DNA of 8,223 nucleotides, taken from contig CAZUOL010000050.1 in assembly GCA_964621845.1 (NCBI GenBank), forward strand, positions 1 through 8,223. The letters run 5' to 3'. The notes under the pieces are model-generated. The model searched no databases and was not told the origin of the DNA. It saw only the letters and a list, made by a program, of their open reading frames with translations. The position numbers were made by a program, and so were the translations under genes. The stretch's first letter is position 1. The number at the start of each line of letters is the position of its first letter. Origin of the DNA: CAYRKQ01 sp964621845. GTDB lineage: Bacteria > Patescibacteriota > Saccharimonadia > Saccharimonadales > UBA7683. Below are positions 5,674 through 8,223 of this stretch, piece by piece.

Positions 5674-6073
5674 TGGTGGAGATGGCGGGTATCGCACCCG
5701 CGTCCAAAAGGTAACATCTGTACGTCTACGTGTGTAGTCTATTCTGGGTTTTTACAAACAAGCTTTACAGGAGAATAGACAAGAAAAAGGCTCGTTTGTC
5801 ATCAGTGAATTTTCGGTGAGCGAACGCTGATAAACCATTCGCCACCTACATCAGATAATATGACACCAATCAGACTCTATCTGACGTCAAGTGATTGATG
5901 GCTGAGGCAATTAAGCTACAGCTGGCGCAAATGCTGGAACAGCAAAGAAATTCTTTACTGAAGCAACAAATTGCTGTGCAAATGTTTTTGCAGTTAGATA
6001 TTGGATTACGTCCAAAATGCGACACGCGGATACAGATTGTTAAAGTCCTTCTGTCTAAACGTATGTCATCCCC
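5674..6073 (-). ncRNA. ssrA: tmRNA (transfer-messenger RNA)
   Basis: A 400-nt RNA that rescues stalled ribosomes by acting as tRNA-Ala and then as mRNA for a degradation tag, together with SmpB. The 5' end GGGGATG (6073-6067) pairs in all 7 positions (one G-U) with CATCTCC before ACCA at the 3' end. The 5' GTTTAGACAG matches the usual UUCGACAG region. A T arm GCGGG-loop-CCCGC lies near 5683-5702. The 3' part carries GACTACACACGTAGA, typical of tmRNA. ATCTGTA near 6031-6037 pairs with TACAGAT near 5716-5722 as the long helix joining the tRNA-like and mRNA-like parts. CCA is encoded. The T loop reads TGCGATA, with G where the invariant U55 is expected. Promoter and terminator flank it. Confidence 0.95.
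5911..5991 (-). other. ssrA: tmRNA tag reading frame, 26 residues
   Basis: The predicted resume codon is GCA (5991-5989). Just before it TAACT has U at -5 and A at -4, the positions important for resume-codon choice in E. coli. The frame gives a tag that begins AKTFAQQF, continues VASVKNFFAV, ends PAFAPAVA, and stops at TAA (5913-5911). The tag is long and hydrophobic, with three Phe-rich patches, and ends in AVA rather than the common ALAA. The resume codon is inferred, not shown. Confidence 0.75.
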
Positions 6074-6106
6074 GCTTAGTACATATAGGGGAACACCCTA
6101 TTTTTT

Positions 6107-6135
6107 ATTATACCACACTTCTTATGCTATTTCAA
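6107..6135 (-). promoter_or_regulatory. Near-consensus promoter of ssrA
   Basis: The minus strand carries TTGAAA (6135-6130), a 17-nt spacer, then TATAAT (6112-6107). The start would be near 6100, leaving a ~27-nt 5' leader for RNase P to remove. That leader contains a 6-bp hairpin, ATAGGG with CCCTAT (about 6099-6083). Confidence 0.88.
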
Positions 6136-6158
6136 CAATACCTCGTTAACGCTCGGTC

Positions 6159-6521
6159 TTATTTCTTAAACAAGCGAGTAACTGCCTCGATATCCACATG
6201 GTACTTATCAACCATCACTGCGGTAATAAAGTATGTCAGAATCAAAATACCCACACTTGCCTTCACAGCAGCATCAGAAGGAATGCTCAGCAAACTTACA
6301 ACTCCGAACAGTATGCTAGTGGTCACAAAGAATGCGACAACTGAAACAAGGTATGCTTTTGGCCGCGTATCTATTTTGACGGGCATTTCTTTGTAGCTCT
6401 CTTTATTGATGTAGGCCTGTAGTCGCTCCACTTTCCCCCTTATGTTTGTGATCTCCATAAGGTTATGTAGTAGTTCATTGAGCGCCAGTGCCAGCAGCAA
6501 ATTAGTGATTGTTTGATCCAC
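6159..6521 (-). CDS. Two-TM membrane protein, unknown function
   Basis: 120 aa. An N-terminal hydrophobic/amphipathic helix (TITNLLLALALNELLHNLM, 4-22) is followed by a charged stretch (KVERLQAYINKESYKE). Two transmembrane helices follow at about 57-79 (YLVSVVAFFVTTSILFGVVSLL) and 85-105 (AVKASVGILILTYFITAVMV), then a short cytoplasmic-type tail ending LFKK. The start is GTG 6521, supported by AAGGAG 8 nt upstream; no in-frame ATG gives the same N-terminus. It lies 24 nt after the oxidoreductase stop on the same strand and is probably co-transcribed with it under the divergent HxlR-controlled promoter. No family is recognised. Confidence 0.75.
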   Translation of the reverse strand: MDQTITNLLLALALNELLHNLMEITNIRGKVERLQAYINKESYKEMPVKIDTRPKAYLVSVVAFFVTTSILFGVVSLLSIPSDAAVKASVGILILTYFITAVMVDKYHVDIEAVTRLFKK

Positions 6522-6545
6522 TTTTCTTACTCCTTTTCACAGGTT

Positions 6546-7469
6546 TTACATTTTAATAGTGATGACTACTTTGCCCATTGTGCCCGCTTCACGCAGTTCG
6601 AACGCTTGTTGGATATCTTCAAGTGTAAATACTTTACCCACGTTTGGCCTCACAACACCAGCCTCCACTAATTTTGTGAGCTGGTCTAGTTTTTCTGTCG
6701 AAACGTGTGTCATCTGAGAAATTGATTGAATACCTTCTTTTTGCTGCGGTTGGCCAGCCATAGATACGGCCGTGCCACCATCCTTCAAAACAGAAATGGT
6801 TCGATTGAGTTCGTCACCCCCAACGGTATCAAAAGCTGCATCATAACCATGCAGTTTCACCGCATAATCCTCTGTTTTGTAGTCAAATACCTCATCCGCA
6901 CCAAGCGCTTTTGCTAACTCAACGCCTTCACCTGAAGCACTCGTTGCTACGTATGCACCGAGATGCTTGGCAATTTGAATTGCAATCTGGCCAATACCAC
7001 CAGAGCCGCCGGTGATAAGAATTTTCTGCCCGGCCTTCAGACCAATATGTTCTGTCAGCGCCTGCAGCGCACTCACACCTACGAGCGGCAGCGAAGCCGC
7101 CTCATCTGGCGTAAGATTTTTAGGCGCAGTCGCAACCTGGGTTCCCACCGTTGCGGCGTATTCGGCCAACGCACCACTATTACCGGCGACAACATTTGCC
7201 TGACCATATACCATATCGCCGACTGCGATATGGTTCACATCAGCACCGAGCTCCACAACTTTGCCAAAAATGTCACCACCCAGCGTCACAGGAAACTGCA
7301 AAGGAATCATCTCCTTCATGTAGCCCTCTCGAATAATGGTATCGAACGGATTGAGGCTCGAGGCATGCACCTCTACCAGCACCTGGTTGCTTTGTATAGT
7401 TGGCTTTTCAATATCAACAACGGCTATAACCGATGCATCACCGTATTCATTAATTTGCGCTGCTTTCAT
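6546..7469 (-). CDS. Zinc-independent NADP(H)-dependent quinone oxidoreductase, MDR superfamily
   Basis: 307 aa, the usual length for quinone-oxidoreductase-like medium-chain reductases. An N-terminal GroES-like substrate domain (about 1-115) includes SSLNPFDTIIREGYM (37-51), PVTLGGDIFGKVVELG (60-75) and VGDMVYGQ (83-90). The nucleotide-binding Rossmann domain has AGQKILITGGSGGIGQIAIQ at 146-165, with the glycine-rich turn, and LGADEVFDYK at 189-198. The Cys/His ligands of zinc-dependent alcohol dehydrogenases are absent. Such enzymes reduce quinones or alpha,beta-unsaturated carbonyls in the cytosol using NADPH. Start: ATG 7469 has AAGGAG 7 nt upstream. It is divergent from an HxlR regulator with shared operator-like sites and is followed 24 nt later by a membrane protein in the same orientation. 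The exact substrate cannot be read from sequence. Confidence 0.92.
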   Translation of the reverse strand: MKAAQINEYGDASVIAVVDIEKPTIQSNQVLVEVHASSLNPFDTIIREGYMKEMIPLQFPVTLGGDIFGKVVELGADVNHIAVGDMVYGQANVVAGNSGALAEYAATVGTQVATAPKNLTPDEAASLPLVGVSALQALTEHIGLKAGQKILITGGSGGIGQIAIQIAKHLGAYVATSASGEGVELAKALGADEVFDYKTEDYAVKLHGYDAAFDTVGGDELNRTISVLKDGGTAVSMAGQPQQKEGIQSISQMTHVSTEKLDQLTKLVEAGVVRPNVGKVFTLEDIQQAFELREAGTMGKVVITIKM

Positions 7470-7470
7470 C

Positions 7471-7499
7471 TTGACACTCCTTACGATTTTTGCTATACT
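7471..7499 (+). promoter_or_regulatory. Promoter of the HxlR regulator gene
   Basis: TTGACA (7471-7476, perfect), a 17-nt spacer, and TATACT (7494-7499) preceded by TGC (extended -10). The start is predicted near 7506, on the first AGTACT site. The -35/spacer boundary overlaps the complement of the oxidoreductase SD (7477-7482). Confidence 0.85.
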
Positions 7500-7505
7500 T
7501 TTTAT

Positions 7506-7528
7506 AGTACTTTCAATAATAGAGTACT
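7506..7528. promoter_or_regulatory. Paired AGTACT operator, probable HxlR-family binding site
   Basis: Two copies of the palindrome AGTACT (7506-7511 and 7523-7528) are 17 bp apart, centre to centre, giving a TACT-N11-AGTA arrangement. Described HxlR-type sites (for example YodB) have TACT...AGTA symmetry. The sites bracket the oxidoreductase -10 and cover the regulator transcript start, so one bound dimer could repress both genes. The regulator assignment is inferred from position and family. Confidence 0.6.
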
Positions 7529-7544
7529 TTAATTATTAAAGCAA
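7516..7544 (-). promoter_or_regulatory. Promoter of the oxidoreductase operon
   Basis: On the minus strand TTGCTT (7544-7539) is 17 nt from TATTAT (7521-7516, 5 of 6). The -10 sits between the two AGTACT sites. The leader would be about 40 nt, with the AAGGAG SD close to the ATG. Confidence 0.6.
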
Positions 7545-7548
7545 GTAT

Positions 7549-7866
7549 ATGTCTGTCACTACTCAAAACTCGGTTTGCAAACACAGCCTAAAAATACTAG
7601 GTGACTTTTGGACCATGATGATTATAGATATGCTCTCGGATGGCCCGCTACGTTTTCGTGATCTTGAAAAAAAGGTCGAGGATGTCAACACCGCCACGCT
7701 CAGTACGCGCCTGAAGCAGATGCAAGCAAGCGGACTGGTGAGCCGCACTGAAGTTTCTCGGGCTGATGTTACCTATGAGCTGACCGAGCTTGGCAAACAG
7801 GCATTGCCCATCTTGAACGCTGTAAATGAATTTTCTGAATTTGCGAAGCAAACCGCTCAGCTGTAA
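7549..7866 (+). CDS. HxlR-family winged-helix regulator, probable thiol-based redox sensor
   Basis: 105 aa, typical HxlR length. Cys10 (SVCKHSLKILGDFW) sits at the conserved family position used as thiol sensor in YodB, HypR and QorR, just before the LGDFWTMMII helix. The winged helix-turn-helix follows: LRFRDLEKKVEDVNTATLSTRLKQMQASGLVSRTEV (about 34-69), then the wing and YELTELGKQALPIL (76-89) with a C-terminal dimer helix. It likely binds as a dimer to the AGTACT pair upstream, repressing itself and the divergent quinone oxidoreductase until Cys10 is oxidised or alkylated. Start: ATG 7549; only a weak AAAG precedes it, so translation may be inefficient. It ends 21 nt from rsmA, which converges on it, with no clear terminator between. 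Confidence 0.9.
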   Translation: MSVTTQNSVCKHSLKILGDFWTMMIIDMLSDGPLRFRDLEKKVEDVNTATLSTRLKQMQASGLVSRTEVSRADVTYELTELGKQALPILNAVNEFSEFAKQTAQL

Positions 7867-7887
7867 CTGCATTGAACCAAATGTGCA

Positions 7888-8223
7888 TCAAAGGGGGCTT
7901 TTTAGATAGAGCTGATGCCATTCTTGAAGGCCAAGCTCTTGTGCACGGGCATCCGGTGAAATGCCGGCCTGCTTAAGCCACTCATCAGCTTCTACTTTGC
8001 TAAAGTGCAGTGCACCGCTTAAACTTGAGCGGAGCTTCTTGCGCTTCTCTGAAAAACCGGCTTTAACGATTTTGAAGAAGTGCTCTTCGTTTACACCCGG
8101 GAACAATGGCTGTGTTCGTGGTGTAATGCGCACTATCTGACTATCCACCTTCGGTGGTGGCGTAAATAATCGAGCGGGCACTTGTTCACACAGATCCGCC
8201 TCGGCATAAAACTGCACACTCAC
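7888..8223 (-). CDS. rsmA: RsmA/KsgA 16S rRNA dimethyladenosine transferase, C-terminal part
   Basis: 111 codons to a TGA stop (7890-7888); the N-terminal S-adenosylmethionine-binding domain lies beyond the window. The visible part begins inside the Rossmann-like fold (VSVQFYAEADLCEQVPARLFTPPPKVDSQIVRI), whose FxPPPKVDS motif is characteristic of RsmA. It continues into the small helical C-terminal domain with FSEKRKKLRSSL and the closing GISPDARAQELGLQEWHQLY. The enzyme dimethylates two adjacent adenines in helix 45 of 16S rRNA, a late 30S assembly checkpoint. The GTG at 8223 is internal, not the start. The gene end is 21 nt from the convergent regulator gene. Confidence 0.95.
   Translation of the reverse strand: MSVQFYAEADLCEQVPARLFTPPPKVDSQIVRITPRTQPLFPGVNEEHFFKIVKAGFSEKRKKLRSSLSGALHFSKVEADEWLKQAGISPDARAQELGLQEWHQLYLKSPL

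Noticed and set aside
5479..5778. 99-aa plus-strand open frame across the ssrA ends
   Set aside because: It runs antisense through the orphan ssrA end, the ssrA terminator and the tmRNA 3' domain, has no SD, and its two similar WWRWR stretches are just the duplicated ssrA end translated.
6001..6396. 131-aa plus-strand open frame
   Set aside because: It lies antisense to tmRNA, its promoter and the two-TM protein gene, which have much better support.
6963..7532. 189-aa plus-strand open frame
   Set aside because: It is the antisense shadow of the oxidoreductase gene, and its protein shows no coherent family features.
7867..7887. Terminator between the regulator gene and rsmA
   Set aside because: TGCA-ended symmetry gives only four pairs and there is no U-tract on either strand.
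1..8223. CRISPR array or complete insertion sequence
   Set aside because: No regularly spaced repeats, no transposase or integrase frame, and no terminal inverted repeats with target duplications were seen.

Overview
The window looks like a chromosomal segment of a small-genome bacterium, most plausibly a Candidate Phyla Radiation (Saccharibacteria-like) lineage. This is an inference from moderate GC, short intergenic gaps, sigma70-type promoters, strong Shine-Dalgarno (SD) sites mixed with apparently leaderless genes, and several small membrane or surface proteins without recognisable families. TGA is a stop codon here (rsmA, the kinase-like gene). No marker gene fixes the phylum.

Layout, left to right. 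(1) 1-3980: a minus-strand operon running leftwards from a promoter at 3952-3980. It encodes a 605-aa membrane-anchored surface protein, then a cytosolic GH37 trehalase-like hydrolase, then the laccase-domain protein PgeF, which is cut by the window start. (2) 4000-5640: a scarred accessory region. It holds an orphan kinase-like protein, a small membrane protein, two decayed ~110-bp direct repeats that look like fragments of the same lost gene, and two extra copies of the tmRNA 3' end, each beside its own terminator hairpin. (3) 5630-6135: ssrA (tmRNA, minus strand) with a near-consensus promoter, a 400-nt mature body, a readable 26-residue tag and a terminator. (4) 6159-7866: a redox locus. 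An HxlR-family regulator with an N-terminal Cys is divergent from a zinc-independent quinone/NADPH oxidoreductase, which is followed by a two-TM membrane protein. (5) 7888-8223: the C-terminal part of RsmA/KsgA, convergent with the regulator.

How it fits together. The HxlR/oxidoreductase pair resembles known thiol-sensing HxlR repressors that control divergent quinone reductases. Its paired AGTACT sites sit on both promoters. The hydrolase and PgeF genes are separated by 2 nt and probably translationally coupled. The 4000-5640 region is best read as the remains of one or more insertions at the ssrA 3' end, a common integration target. No integrase is left in the window. The most unusual items are the repeated ssrA 3' ends, the paired gene relicts around the kinase-like gene, and the tmRNA tag with its non-standard ending.
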